Shown: positions 54,151-62,459, counted from the stretch's first letter. The stretch is 64,000 nucleotides of DNA from Hormoscilla sp. GM7CHS1pb (GCA_014323675.1 JACONN010000005.1:124001-188000); one strand, 5' to 3'. The notes: generated by a model not told the origin, from the sequence alone. Translations and numbers: made by a program.

Positions 54151-54281
54151 CGGTGTCTCCTGGGACCTCGATGTCCCCGGGGAGCTCGATGTTTCCCCGG
54201 GAGCGCTAATCGCACTACCCGGGAAACATCGTAGCCGCACTACCCCGGGGACATCGTAGGAGCACTACCCAGGAGACACCG
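54151..54281. repeat. Triple nested palindrome with conserved loop, upstream of ndk
   Basis: Three pairs of arms are nested: CGGTGTCTCCTGGG (54151-54164) with CCCAGGAGACACCG (54268-54281); CGATGTCCCCGGGG (54169-54182) with CCCCGGGGACATCG (54243-54256); CGATGTTTCCCCGGG (54187-54201) with CCCGGGAAACATCG (54218-54231). The central loop AGCGCTAATCGCACTA (54202-54217) is the inverse of the loop in the repeats at 9863 and 58503. It ends 31 bp before the ndk start codon and could affect its expression. Confidence 0.92.
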
Positions 54282-54312
54282 GAATGCCATATAATGCAAA
54301 GAGGAGACTGCC

Positions 54313-54762
54313 ATGGAACGAACTTTTTTAGCCATTAAGCCTGATGGAGTCCAGCGATCGCTCGTAGGCGATATCATCCGCCGGTTTGAGGTCAAAGGCT
54401 TTACCCTAGTGGGCTTGAAGCTAATGAACGTCAGTCGCGAACTGGCGGAAAAGCATTACGAGGTCCACAAAGAAAGACCGTTTTTTTCTAATCTAATTGA
54501 GTTCATCACCTCTGGACCCGTTGTTGCTATGGTTTGGGAAGGTGATGGAGTCGTAGCATCAGCTAGAAAAATAATTGGTGCCACTAACCCCCTCAACGCT
54601 GAACCAGGAACCATTCGTGGAGACTTCGGCGTTGATGTTGGTCGCAATCTCATCCACGGATCAGACGCCATAGAGACCGCACAACGGGAAATTAACCTCT
54701 GGTTTGAACAAGAAGAACTCGTCAGCTGGAAACCCAGCTTGATGTCTTGGATTCATGAGTAA
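54313..54762 (+). CDS. ndk: Nucleoside diphosphate kinase
   Basis: 149 residues, exactly family length. It transfers the gamma-phosphate from ATP to other NDPs through a phospho-His. Catalytic His115 is in NLIHGSDAIETAQREI. ERTFLAIKPDGVQRSLVGDI at the N-terminus and the GATNPLNAEPGTIRGDFG nucleotide region are intact. The coding sequence is framed by palindromic repeats: the nested one at 54151 and the hairpin at 54767. GAGGAG (54301-54306) lies 6 bases before ATG. Confidence 0.97.
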   Translation: MERTFLAIKPDGVQRSLVGDIIRRFEVKGFTLVGLKLMNVSRELAEKHYEVHKERPFFSNLIEFITSGPVVAMVWEGDGVVASARKIIGATNPLNAEPGTIRGDFGVDVGRNLIHGSDAIETAQREINLWFEQEELVSWKPSLMSWIHE

Positions 54763-54766
54763 TCTT

Positions 54767-54803
54767 CGATGTCCCCTGGGAACGTACTACCCAGGGGACA
54801 TCG
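54767..54803 (+). terminator. Hairpin directly after ndk
   Basis: CGATGTCCCCTGGG (54767-54780), loop AACGTACTA, CCCAGGGGACATCG (54790-54803): a perfect 14-bp stem starting 4 bases after the ndk stop. Its arms resemble those at 54169. There is no T run, but such a stable stem could stop transcription or protect the mRNA end. Confidence 0.7.
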
Positions 54804-54849
54804 TTCATGAGTGGCTAATGGCTACTTGTAGCCATTAGCCAGACTGTTG

Positions 54850-55920
54850 CTATATGTAACTAGAGATGTCCAGTCCACATCGATCTGCTAGATAAGACAG
54901 TGCCCGAAACCGTAGACCCACTAACTGCTCGTACAAAGGATTGATCTTACACATGGGAGGAATATGCACGACCTTGTGACCAAATAGGATAATATCCCGC
55001 TCAAAGGGACATTGGGCGGGAATCATTTTGCACAAAAATTTGGCTGTATAAGGGGTATTAATATCCATTTCATCCAACCATTGGCGGACTGGATGCAATA
55101 CATCTCCATGGGGAAACTTAGACTGCAAGGTCTGTACTAAGTTTTTGTGCTGCTTTTGATTTTCTATGTCATTAGGAATCAGGATGAGCCTCAGGGCATT
55201 GAGAATTTCCTCTGTTTGACCTAATGCTGTACAGAACTCGCGCAATACTCGGTCTTCGGCCTCAGAATAAGTCCCATTGGCTAGGGCAACAATCACAGCA
55301 GTTCTCAAGAAATTATCCGCTACTGGGGTATCACCCGCCAAAGCAGCTGCTAACTCCGGTGCCGAAATTGGTTTGAGAACACCGATATTCGTATTAGGAC
55401 CAAGGTCATCTTTAATCAGCCCCTTAATTAAATCTTTTTCCTCCTGACTATATTCGTTATCTGCCCAAGCAACTGTTAGCAGACCTCGCAACCAAGCACT
55501 AATATGCAGGTTGAGTTTGCGTACACGCTGACAGAGGAGGCGAATAATGTTCAGTCCCATCTCCGGGCTTGACTCTATGGCTTGATAAATCAACTGCTGG
55601 GTTAATACTAAACATTTAGATACCTCCAGAGTCGTTACAGAAGCGGAATGGGGCTCTGAGTCAAATAAAGACATCTCACCAAAATAGTCTCCTGGTCCCA
55701 ATTTGGCTAGCTGCAAACCACCAATGTGAACCTGAATCGTACCAGAAACTACAATGTAAAGTAATGACCCTGGTTCTCCTTGTTTGAAAATGGTGTGCCC
55801 AGCTGCAAACTCAACCTCTTCTAGGTTGGCTGAGATTTGTGACAGGAATTTATGCTGCTCTATTTCTCGAAAAATTGGGACTTCTTGCAGGAGTTGTAAG
55901 TTGGATTGAGATAGCATCAT
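54850..55920 (-). CDS. cNMP-binding domain plus TerB-like domain protein
   Basis: 356 residues. The N-terminal ~130 residues are a cyclic-nucleotide-binding (CRP-type) domain: AAGHTIFKQGEPGSLLYIVV, then GPGDYFGEMSLFDSEPHSAS, the phosphate-binding cassette in which the usual Arg is replaced by His (PHSAS), so nucleotide binding may be lost. From about 145 to 260 a TerB-like helical domain follows (LRGLLTVAWADNEYSQEEKD, VIVALANGTYSEAEDRVLRE) with acidic metal-site residues. The C-terminal 90 residues (AKFLCKMIPAQCPFERDIIL, HIPPMCKINPLYEQLVGLRF) are Cys-containing and unassigned. Its start overlaps the end of the upstream gene by 4 bases, so the two are coupled. Confidence 0.82.
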   Translation of the reverse strand: MMLSQSNLQLLQEVPIFREIEQHKFLSQISANLEEVEFAAGHTIFKQGEPGSLLYIVVSGTIQVHIGGLQLAKLGPGDYFGEMSLFDSEPHSASVTTLEVSKCLVLTQQLIYQAIESSPEMGLNIIRLLCQRVRKLNLHISAWLRGLLTVAWADNEYSQEEKDLIKGLIKDDLGPNTNIGVLKPISAPELAAALAGDTPVADNFLRTAVIVALANGTYSEAEDRVLREFCTALGQTEEILNALRLILIPNDIENQKQHKNLVQTLQSKFPHGDVLHPVRQWLDEMDINTPYTAKFLCKMIPAQCPFERDIILFGHKVVHIPPMCKINPLYEQLVGLRFRALSYLADRCGLDISSYI

Positions 55921-56408
55921 AATACTTGCCTTTTAACTAGGTCGTAAAATATGTCTTCCGAGGCTCCAAACATCCGGTTGAGCTTTCTCACTCGCTGACA
56001 TAGTAAGCGAATTATGTTCAGGGAAACTGATGGACTTGACTCGATCGCTTGATATACTTGTTCGGACGTTAACACTAAACACTTAGACTCCGAAACTGCG
56101 ATGGCGGAAGCCGATCGGGGCTGAGAATCAAGCAAAGCCATCTCGCCAAAATATGCTACTGGTTCTAACTGGGCCAGGGGGAAATCTTCAATATGAATCT
56201 TGATTTTGCCCTCTACCAGAATGTAAAGTAAATGCCCTTCCTCCCCTTGCGTAAAAATAGTTTGACCAGATGTAAATATTACCTCATCTAAGTTAGTCGC
56301 CAGCTGTTCCAGGAAAGCCTCGCTAGTAATTCTGGTAAAAATTGGCACTTTCCGGAGAAATTGTAGGCGGTTAGCGTCACTCATCAAGGCCGAATTATCT
56401 TTTAGCAT
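55917..56408 (-). CDS. Cyclic-nucleotide-binding domain protein
   Basis: 163 residues, a single cNMP domain and a short helical tail. FTSGQTIFTQGEEGHLLYIL and AYFGEMALLDSQPRSASAIA form the phosphate-binding cassette, with the usual Arg (PRSAS) kept, unlike in the downstream gene. There is no DNA-binding helix-turn-helix, so it is not a CRP-type transcription factor by itself. It is similar over its full length to the N-terminus of the downstream gene (QRVRKLN at the end of both), indicating duplication. ATG 56406-56408 is chosen; Met9 is an alternative. Confidence 0.82.
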   Translation of the reverse strand: MLKDNSALMSDANRLQFLRKVPIFTRITSEAFLEQLATNLDEVIFTSGQTIFTQGEEGHLLYILVEGKIKIHIEDFPLAQLEPVAYFGEMALLDSQPRSASAIAVSESKCLVLTSEQVYQAIESSPSVSLNIIRLLCQRVRKLNRMFGASEDIFYDLVKRQVL

Positions 56409-56616
56409 TGTCCGCTATGGGTCTTTTCAGGATCGATCGTCTTGAGGGTTGGGGGTATGATATCATATGTTTTTGACAATTTTTGGGTTATCGTAACATA
56501 TAAGGGCAGATTATACCATATGTTGGAACTCGATAGCCTACGTTATCAGGCAGGATCCTAGGTTACCTGGCGGTCGCCAGGTAACCAGGAAGTATTCACA
56601 AGCAATCGAAGAACCT

Positions 56617-57558
56617 ATGTTCACTCAATTCCGCACCCATTATCCAACTGGTAGTTTAATTTCTGAGTTGCTGCTGGTCGAACGGGGGACTTATATAGTT
56701 CGCGCCCTGGTTCAAGTCGGGGGAGTTACCCTGGCTTCTGGCATGGCTGCGGCTCCTAGTATAGAACAGGCAGAAGATCAAGCACGTCAAAGGGCGATCG
56801 CAGTTTTGGGAATGCCGATGGTGTCCCCACCAGCACCTTCTGTGTCCCCCGGTGCTGCGTCTCCTGGGATCGCTAGTCGCACAAAAGGGGGGACACAGCC
56901 CCTAGAATCGCCAACCGCCGTCTCCCAGATGAAGCAAACAGCGAACCCTAGTCACCCACCCACAACTACTGTTAGCACCAGTACCCAGAGCAGTTTCTTT
57001 GACTACCAGTCAAGCCCTGAAACCGTAGCTGCCGATGCCTCTGTTACTGGCAACTCGATCGCCGATACAACTGGCGATATATTAGGGACTGTCGTGGAGG
57101 ACACAGATGCAACCAGCGATACTTCAGACGATCCGATTTGGTCTGCCAGTTATACTCATCAGTCGAGTCAGACCGATCTGGGTGGGATGCCGGATGAGAC
57201 TTTGAATGCATCGCCTGCACCGTTTGATTACTCGGAGGTAAGCAACAGTATTACAGTTGAACTGGAGCGAGTGGGCTGGGATACTGACAAAGAAAGGGAT
57301 TATCTCCAACAGTTCTATGGCCAACAGGAGCGATCGCTGCTGGGCAACGATGAGTTGCTGGAATTTTTGCACTATTTGCAAGCCTACTCTCAAACTACCC
57401 AGGAACTTAAGCGTTTGGGCTGGACTGAAAAACAGGGACGCAAACATCTTGAACTTACCTACAACCAGCGATCGCGGGTACTCCTTAGTTGTCAGCAATT
57501 ACAGGAATTCCGAGATTACCTGCAATCTCAACCCCAACCCAACCAGGGCCTATTTTGA
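56617..57558 (+). CDS. Conserved hypothetical protein with duplicated C-terminal motif
   Basis: 313 residues. The N-terminal domain (about 1-66) contains YPTGSLISELLLVERGTYIV, VQVGGVTLASGMAAAPSIEQ and AEDQARQRAIAVLG, similar to small uncharacterised cyanobacterial and Rad52-like beta-sheet domains. A Pro/Ser/Thr-rich linker covers about 70-205. Then two related motifs follow: ELERVGWDTDKERDYLQQFY + ...LLEFLHYLQ (about 213-258) and ELKRLGWTEKQGRKHLELTY + ...LQEFRDYLQ (about 261-305). I recognise no enzyme motif. A DNA- or protein-binding role is a guess. The gene ends 39 bp from clpP, convergently. Confidence 0.72.
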   Translation: MFTQFRTHYPTGSLISELLLVERGTYIVRALVQVGGVTLASGMAAAPSIEQAEDQARQRAIAVLGMPMVSPPAPSVSPGAASPGIASRTKGGTQPLESPTAVSQMKQTANPSHPPTTTVSTSTQSSFFDYQSSPETVAADASVTGNSIADTTGDILGTVVEDTDATSDTSDDPIWSASYTHQSSQTDLGGMPDETLNASPAPFDYSEVSNSITVELERVGWDTDKERDYLQQFYGQQERSLLGNDELLEFLHYLQAYSQTTQELKRLGWTEKQGRKHLELTYNQRSRVLLSCQQLQEFRDYLQSQPQPNQGLF

Positions 57559-57568
57559 AGTTATATTG

Positions 57569-57593
57569 GTCGGGTACGGAGCCTACACCCGAC
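57569..57593. terminator. Short hairpin between convergent genes
   Basis: GTCGGGT (57569-57575) and ACCCGAC (57587-57593) form a 7-bp stem. It lies in the 39-bp gap between the conserved gene and clpP and probably serves both. Confidence 0.5.
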
Positions 57594-57597
57594 AATG

Positions 57598-58203
57598 CTA
57601 ACTTGCGGCCACCGGTTTAGTCGCCGAGGGTCGGCGGTTAATCACTTGGTCCACGAGGCCATAGTCCTTTGCTTCTGCTGCCGACATAAAGAAATCCCGC
57701 TCGGTATCCTGCTCAATCCGTTCCAGAGGTTGACCAGTATGTTGAGCCAACAACTCGTTCAGTCGTTGCTTATGATATAGTATTTCCTTAGCCTGAATCT
57801 CAATGTCAGTAGCTTGTCCCTGAGCACCACCTAGAGGCTGATGGATCATGATTCGGGAATGAGGCAGACTCATTCGCTTCCCCTCAGCACCGGCGCTAAG
57901 CAGGAAGGCACCCATACTGGCAGCTAATCCTACGCAGATAGTACAAACATGAGGACGGATCTGATTTATGGTGTCGAAAATTCCCATGCCAGCCGTGACA
58001 GAACCGCCTGGAGAGTTGACATATAGATAAATGTCTTTCTCCGGGTCTTCGGCATCTAGAAACAGCAGCTGGGCGACGACCAGGTTGGCCACATCGGCGT
58101 CGATCGCTTGTCCCAGGAAGATGATGCGTTCCCGCAACAGCCGGGAGTAGATATCAAAAGCGCGTTCGCCACGACCGGATTGTTCGATAACGGTAGGAAT
58201 CAT
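57598..58203 (-). CDS. clpP: ATP-dependent Clp protease proteolytic subunit
   Basis: 201 residues, serine protease that forms the 14-mer degradation chamber with ClpC/ClpX. Catalytic Ser96 is in GLAASMGAF and His121 in MIHQP; the Asp lies in the ERIEQDTERDFFMSAAEAKD region. VNSPGGSVTAGMGIFD marks the substrate-binding strand. Cyanobacteria have several clpP paralogues; this one is of the ClpP2/ClpP1 active type (not the inactive ClpR). No propeptide is obvious (MIPTVIEQSGRGERAFD). It is a single gene here, with no clpX next to it. Confidence 0.95.
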   Translation of the reverse strand: MIPTVIEQSGRGERAFDIYSRLLRERIIFLGQAIDADVANLVVAQLLFLDAEDPEKDIYLYVNSPGGSVTAGMGIFDTINQIRPHVCTICVGLAASMGAFLLSAGAEGKRMSLPHSRIMIHQPLGGAQGQATDIEIQAKEILYHKQRLNELLAQHTGQPLERIEQDTERDFFMSAAEAKDYGLVDQVINRRPSATKPVAAS

Positions 58204-58966
58204 GAGGTCAGTCTGTTTGATTTGTCTTAATTGTACTTGGAACAGATAATTATGGTTTGGCGCTCCCCCCCCTTGACAAAAAGCCAGGGAGCAACTAAAT
58301 TTAGTGTGGCGAAAATCGGGTATAATCCGAGGTTATATCACAGGACGCAAATTTAACGACCACCATTACCAGACGGGAGCCAGGTAACGAGGCAATAGGA
58401 TCCTAGATACTGGCGAACTCGGTCTTGCGGGTTGAAAATTTTTCTGGGTAGTGGTCATTCCGGTAGTGATTTGACTACGATGTGCGATTAATGTGCTCTG
58501 CGTAGTGCGATTAGCGCGCGCAGAGCACATTAAGCAGTGCGAATGTAGCGCGCGCAGAAGGGGAGCCCAGGGTTTCAGGCGCTAAAATCACTACTTATGA
58601 CCCACTACCCTACATCAATCGATCTTGGATAAATAAGCAGAACAAGCGCAGATAATTTTGTATAAATTATCACATAAACAAATCCCGTTAGACTGTTATT
58701 TTTTCTTCAAATTGTCGAAAAATCGCATTCAAACATTATTTTTATTTATTTTTCTAACTGACGAATGCACTAGAAACAAAAGCAATCTAAAAATATCAGA
58801 TTATTTTAGCTCTCTCTTTAGGAACCGGTATATCAGCTTATTGAAAAATAATCGAGATTATTTAAATATAAAAGGCAATAATAATTTTCAAGATTCTATT
58901 GTCCGACTTGTGTCTGTAGCCAACGATTAGAATTTAGCGAAGCGTGCGCTTACCCTGGATAAATAA
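58204..58966. other. Intergenic region with an AT-rich open frame and a hairpin repeat
   Basis: 763 bp. A 90-residue frame at 58658-58930 (MYKLSHKQIPLDCYFFFKLS ...) is open, but its Phe/Asn/Ser-rich content and lack of a ribosome site make it doubtful; it is much more AT-rich than the surroundings. The only solid feature is the hairpin repeat at 58488-58533. Confidence 0.4.
58488..58533. repeat. Hairpin repeat with conserved loop
   Basis: TTAATGTGCTCTGCG (58488-58502), loop TAGTGCGATTAGCGCG (58503-58518), CGCAGAGCACATTAA (58519-58533): a perfect 15-bp stem. Neighbouring sequence (GCAGTGCGAATGTAGCGCGC near 58534) contains another loop-like piece. Same family as at 9849, 54151 and 59483. Confidence 0.92.
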
Positions 58967-59341
58967 GGGGGGTCAGAGGGCCTCGGAGGGGATGTTGCCA
59001 TCACAGGTAGCTTATTCCGGGCAACAGGTCGGTTTGAAACATCCGCTGCTAGCACCAATGAGGCAAGTATTTCTACAGCAGGTGGAACGGGAGGTGGGGC
59101 GATCGCCATTCGTCACACAGGCGCGAGTCAGCTTGAACCTTTTCATATCGGAGATGCTCAGATATTAGGCACAGCTGCTGCGATTACCAGTGGAGAGTTT
59201 ACGATGGAACCATCCCAATCTTTTACTGGTACGAGCAACTTGGGAAATATTACGATCGAAACAAACAGTCCAGGGATACCGCTAGGGGAAGAAAATCCTT
59301 ACTTCTGGTCTGCTTTCACTATGATTGGTAACCCTTGGTAA
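58967..59341 (+). pseudogene. C-terminal relic of a secreted haemagglutinin-type protein
   Basis: The open frame 58967-59341 reads GSLFRATGRFETSAASTNEA, SISTAGGTGGGAIAIRHTGA, LGTAAAITSGEFTMEPSQSF and TSNLGNITIETNSPGIPLGE. The Gly/Ser/Thr-rich, beta-helical style matches the passenger part of cyanobacterial filamentous haemagglutinin-like secreted proteins, including those with a CHAT domain. An in-frame TAA precedes it at 58964-58966, so the N-terminal bulk is gone. The stop is TAA 59339-59341. Confidence 0.55.
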
Positions 59342-59482
59342 TTCATTAATGGCTAGCGGTTAGCGGTTAGTGGTTATATTATGTCTGATTAAATGCCCAT
59401 AATAAAAATTGCATCAGCCGTAGGTGGGTGTGGTCATGCATTAGTTGATCTACTGGCCAAAAGGATTGCGACACTGCCGCGA

Positions 59483-59516
59483 TCTCCTGGGTAGTACGAA
59501 TAGTGCTCCCAGGAGA
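59483..59516. repeat. Hairpin repeat with conserved loop
   Basis: TCTCCTGGG (59483-59491), loop TAGTACGAATAGTGCT (59492-59507), CCCAGGAGA (59508-59516). The arms equal the outer arms of the nested palindrome at 54151, and the loop belongs to the family seen at 9863. Confidence 0.92.
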
Positions 59517-59560
59517 CGCCGAGCACACGGCTACGCCTACGGGAACGACGCTGACAAGTT

Positions 59561-59763
59561 ACATCTCGTAGCGGAGGGGGCGTTGGGGAGCTGGCACGTA
59601 ATACTAATATTGCGTGTTACGTGTAATATTTTATAAGACAAAGCCGGGCGATCGCCTTGACGATATTACATCTCGTAGCGGAGGGGGCGTTAAGGAGCAG
59701 GCATGTCATACTGATTTTGCGTGTTACGTGTAATTTTTTATAATACAAGGCCGGGCGGTCGCC
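59561..59763. repeat. Direct duplication of about 96 bp
   Basis: 59561-59656 and 59668-59763 both begin ACATCTCGTAGCGGAGGGGG + CGTT and end GCCGGGCG[A/G]TCGCC, with TTGCGTGTTACGTGTAAT in the middle. They are about 85-90 percent alike, separated by 11 bp. Non-coding. Confidence 0.85.
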
Positions 59764-59854
59764 GCTTATCAACCGGTGAAATCGTCATAATTTTACCTTT
59801 TCAAAACCTAACTGGCGCAAGACCACACCCATCTTGCTGTCCCCAAGCTATTCT

Positions 59855-59880
59855 CAATAATCCCCACCTGGGGATTATTG
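59855..59880. terminator. Perfect hairpin in intergenic DNA
   Basis: CAATAATCCCC (59855-59865), ACCT loop, GGGGATTATTG (59870-59880). It is terminator-like but without a T run, and no gene ends nearby. Confidence 0.4.
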
Positions 59881-60094
59881 GAAGTTCCGTAGAAGTTGCT
59901 TGTCCTACCAGGTGATTATTTCTGCCCGGAGGCAATAGGCAAAAAGCAAGTCGCTGAGGTCGAGGAACGTCTGGTTACTAGTCAAACTGTCGCCAGAGAC
60001 AGTTAAGCAACCCGAGTAATTACTCCAATGACAAAACAAACCTCTCAGCCCCAGGACAGCCTGTAACGGCCCCTTCCACGACAATAGAGGGAGC

Positions 60095-60345
60095 CTAGGC
60101 CGTAAAGGAGAGGGAGTAGCTGGTATTGCCCGAAAACAGCTCGACTACAGCAAAATAAGTTCCTGCCTCCAGAGTGCTGTATATCGACACTGGAGAGGCA
60201 CCCCATTCAATTGATTTAGCAATCGTATCACCCAAATCCCAATTGCCGTTACCGTTCGCGTCTTGTATCAGGTACAAGTCAGCATCAGCGCTCAACCCTT
60301 CCAGTCTTAAGCTCACATCAGCAGGACCATCCAAGCTAAACTGGT
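60095..60345 (-). pseudogene. PPC-domain (pre-peptidase C-terminal) fragment
   Basis: About 83 residues: YYQFSLDGPADVSLRLEGLS + ADADLYLIQDANGNGNWDLG, then AGTYFAVVELFSGNTSYSLS + FTA and stop. This is the pre-peptidase C-terminal beta-sandwich common at the end of secreted peptidases and calcium-dependent surface proteins. Upstream coding is broken (TAG near 60357), so the remainder of the protein is absent. The fragment could start with TTG 60332-60334. Confidence 0.65.
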
Positions 60346-60550
60346 AGTAGTCGAATTAGTCGATATCTCCTCCTACAAAGCCTTCCTGAAAAGATATAGA
60401 AGCAGAACTGGCCCAACTTGGGGCAATACAGGCAACAACAACCAAACCGGGAATTAAAAACTCATATCAGCGTTGCATATTTTCGGAATGATGGTTGATA
60501 AAATTTGCCAATTGCGAATTACAATTGACGGGCAGCTCTTGTCGCCTGCC

Positions 60551-61735
60551 TTACGAACGACGGCGCACTTTGCTGACCATTTTGCGGGAAAGACGGAGAT
60601 TCAACTTTTCTTTGTCGGCCCAGTTTTGCAGCAGTTGGTAAAAGACTTGCCGATCCTTTGCTTGCAGTACGGCTGTTTGATCTGCTGTTTCAATGGCGTA
60701 GGGGTAACCACGACCGATAATTACTTCACCCATTACCCAGTCGATCGCCCGCTCCAGCAAAGAGTCTTTTCGATCTTCATATATCCATATTGGCATTTCC
60801 AGGCGAGCCGGATAACCGTCATTGGTTTTCAAATAACAGAAGGCGATTTTGTCAGCCCAAGATCCGTATTCCTTGAGAATACCAGGCCGTTGGCACCTCC
60901 AGAGTCCAGTTCGCGAGTCCCACTGCATTTGAGGGTGCAGCAGTTGGGCATCGTTAAGTCCAGGCATTTCTGGCAAGGCAAACAACTCTCGCAATGTCTC
61001 TGTCAGGTCGCGAGCAGTTGTGGTATCGATATAACCGACTAAAGGCACCCGACATCGTTCGCTAGTATGTAACAGCTGTCGCAGATTTTGCACGTAAAAT
61101 TCCCGGCTCTCTGGATCTTGGGTTTCGGCAAAACTAGCAATCAAAGATCCGTCGTAGAAGACTAGAGTCCGTGAGCCATCCTGACGATGCTCCTGCATAT
61201 ACTTAATCAGCCGCCTGATTTCCAACTCAAACCGACGCCGGTTAACGACCCGCTCTAGAGCCTGGCTACTCGAACCAGATGTCCGCAACTGGGCTGGAGT
61301 CAAAATATCGACCGCCACATCTTTCTGATAAGCGCTGGCGGGCAAGTGCTGATTTTCATACCATCCTACTTGGATGAGGGCGATCGGGATTGAGAAATCT
61401 TTACTAGGATAAATTTGGGAACCATCCACGGCAAAGGTGGTTACTCCTGTCAGCCGTGGCCGCGCCCATGCTAATCTTTCCTCCCAATTCGTCAATTCAA
61501 TCTCAAAGGGGATTACCTGACTGGCAACTTTCTCTAATGGTACTGCTGCCAGGGGCCCAATGCGCTGCGCGCACGCTACGCGATCGGACGATCGGGCCAG
61601 TTCAGAAAAATCCGATGCTGCTGCTGCCCATGCTTCCCTATACTGCTTTACTATGGCAGCACTTTGGTCAAATCTTTTAAAGTCCGATCGCCTTGCCTGA
61701 AGCAGAGACAGAACTTGGGACTGCTTGAGTGGCAT
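60551..61735 (-). CDS. nurA: NurA-domain nuclease
   Basis: 394 residues. The RNase H-like NurA core is seen in GVTTFAVDGSQIYPSKDFSI (Asp104) and LVFYDGSLIASFAE (Asp195), with a further acidic residue in VPLVGYIDTTTARDL. NurA nucleases process DNA ends for double-strand-break repair, with HerA helicase in archaea; no HerA gene is in the window. Residues about 52-58 (RVACAQR) are encoded by an inserted GCG-rich repeat in the helical N-terminal region, apparently without harm to the frame. The start is ATG 61733-61735. Confidence 0.85.
   Translation of the reverse strand: MPLKQSQVLSLLQARRSDFKRFDQSAAIVKQYREAWAAAASDFSELARSSDRVACAQRIGPLAAVPLEKVASQVIPFEIELTNWEERLAWARPRLTGVTTFAVDGSQIYPSKDFSIPIALIQVGWYENQHLPASAYQKDVAVDILTPAQLRTSGSSSQALERVVNRRRFELEIRRLIKYMQEHRQDGSRTLVFYDGSLIASFAETQDPESREFYVQNLRQLLHTSERCRVPLVGYIDTTTARDLTETLRELFALPEMPGLNDAQLLHPQMQWDSRTGLWRCQRPGILKEYGSWADKIAFCYLKTNDGYPARLEMPIWIYEDRKDSLLERAIDWVMGEVIIGRGYPYAIETADQTAVLQAKDRQVFYQLLQNWADKEKLNLRLSRKMVSKVRRRS
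61561..61582. repeat. GCG-rich 22-bp dispersed repeat inside nurA
   Basis: TGCGCTGCGCGCACGCTACG then CG is the exact inverse of the copy in larC (44164-44185). It adds about seven in-frame codons. Confidence 0.88.
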
Positions 61736-61784
61736 AGTTATCTTCCGTGGCTTGCGCTTGTTTATTGGCTTAAGCTAACAACTA

Positions 61785-62459
61785 TTAATAGCATTTATCT
61801 TCCGTACCTGCTTGATGATTTCTTTTTAGCCAGATGGCTTGTAAACCAGCGTTTTGGGCGGCTTGATAATCTTCCTTAAAGCTATCGCCAATGTGCCATG
61901 CGTCACTCGGAAAACAATTATGTTTTGCTAAGGCGGCTGCAAAAATCTGGCGATCGGGTTTAGCAGCACCTACTTCTGTAGATATTGTCACGGATCTGAA
62001 AAATTCTGCCAGTCCGAATGCTTGTAAGACCGAGTAGATCCGAGAATCAAAGTTAGATAAAACTCCTAACACGATCCCGGACTGCTGCCAAGAGGATAAG
62101 GCGGAAAAGACATCGGGATAGACAAACCAGGGCTCAGTTGTCGCAAAGTAAGCGTATAGTGAGTTAAACAAACTGTCAAAGTCGGAGAACTGTTGGAAAA
62201 CCCCTACTTGTTGAAAGGTTTGCATGGCGATGACTTTCCACCAGTTATATTCATGAGTAGGGATATCAATGGGGTTGACTCCGGGAAATGCAGCTGCTGG
62301 AGAGGATCTAAAACTCTGGATGAATGCTGCATCTAGGGCCTCAGCTGCTACCTCGACACCTGACTGACGCGCTAGCATTGCATACAATTCACCTACAGTT
62401 CCCCGGATGCCAAACAGGGTGCCAACGGCATCTAAAAAAATTACCTTTGGTTGTTTCAT
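61785..62459 (-). CDS. HAD-superfamily hydrolase, REG-2/HDHD3-like
   Basis: 224 residues from ATG 62457-62459 (MKQPKVIFLDAVGTLFG); the frame is open to 62510 but the extra residues look non-native. Motif I is FLDAVGTLF: the first Asp is present, the usual second Asp (DxD) is Val. Motif II is GVLSNFDSR, motif III Lys in GAAKPDRQIF, motif IV HIGDSFKEDYQAA. The DAVGT form is characteristic of the REG-2/HDHD3 branch of HAD-IA proteins. Without the second Asp, phosphatase activity may be low; the substrate is unknown. Confidence 0.85.
   Translation of the reverse strand: MKQPKVIFLDAVGTLFGIRGTVGELYAMLARQSGVEVAAEALDAAFIQSFRSSPAAAFPGVNPIDIPTHEYNWWKVIAMQTFQQVGVFQQFSDFDSLFNSLYAYFATTEPWFVYPDVFSALSSWQQSGIVLGVLSNFDSRIYSVLQAFGLAEFFRSVTISTEVGAAKPDRQIFAAALAKHNCFPSDAWHIGDSFKEDYQAAQNAGLQAIWLKRNHQAGTEDKCY

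Larger units (their letters stand above)
59342..60094. other. Repeat-rich intergenic region
   Basis: About 750 bp without a gene. It holds the hairpin repeat at 59483, a 96-bp direct duplication at 59561-59763 and a perfect hairpin at 59855. Short open frames here have no support. Confidence 0.5.

Noticed and set aside
58658..58930. 90-residue AT-rich open frame
   Set aside because: Low-complexity Phe/Asn/Ser content, no ribosome site, no recognised domain; kept only as a note in the intergenic entry.
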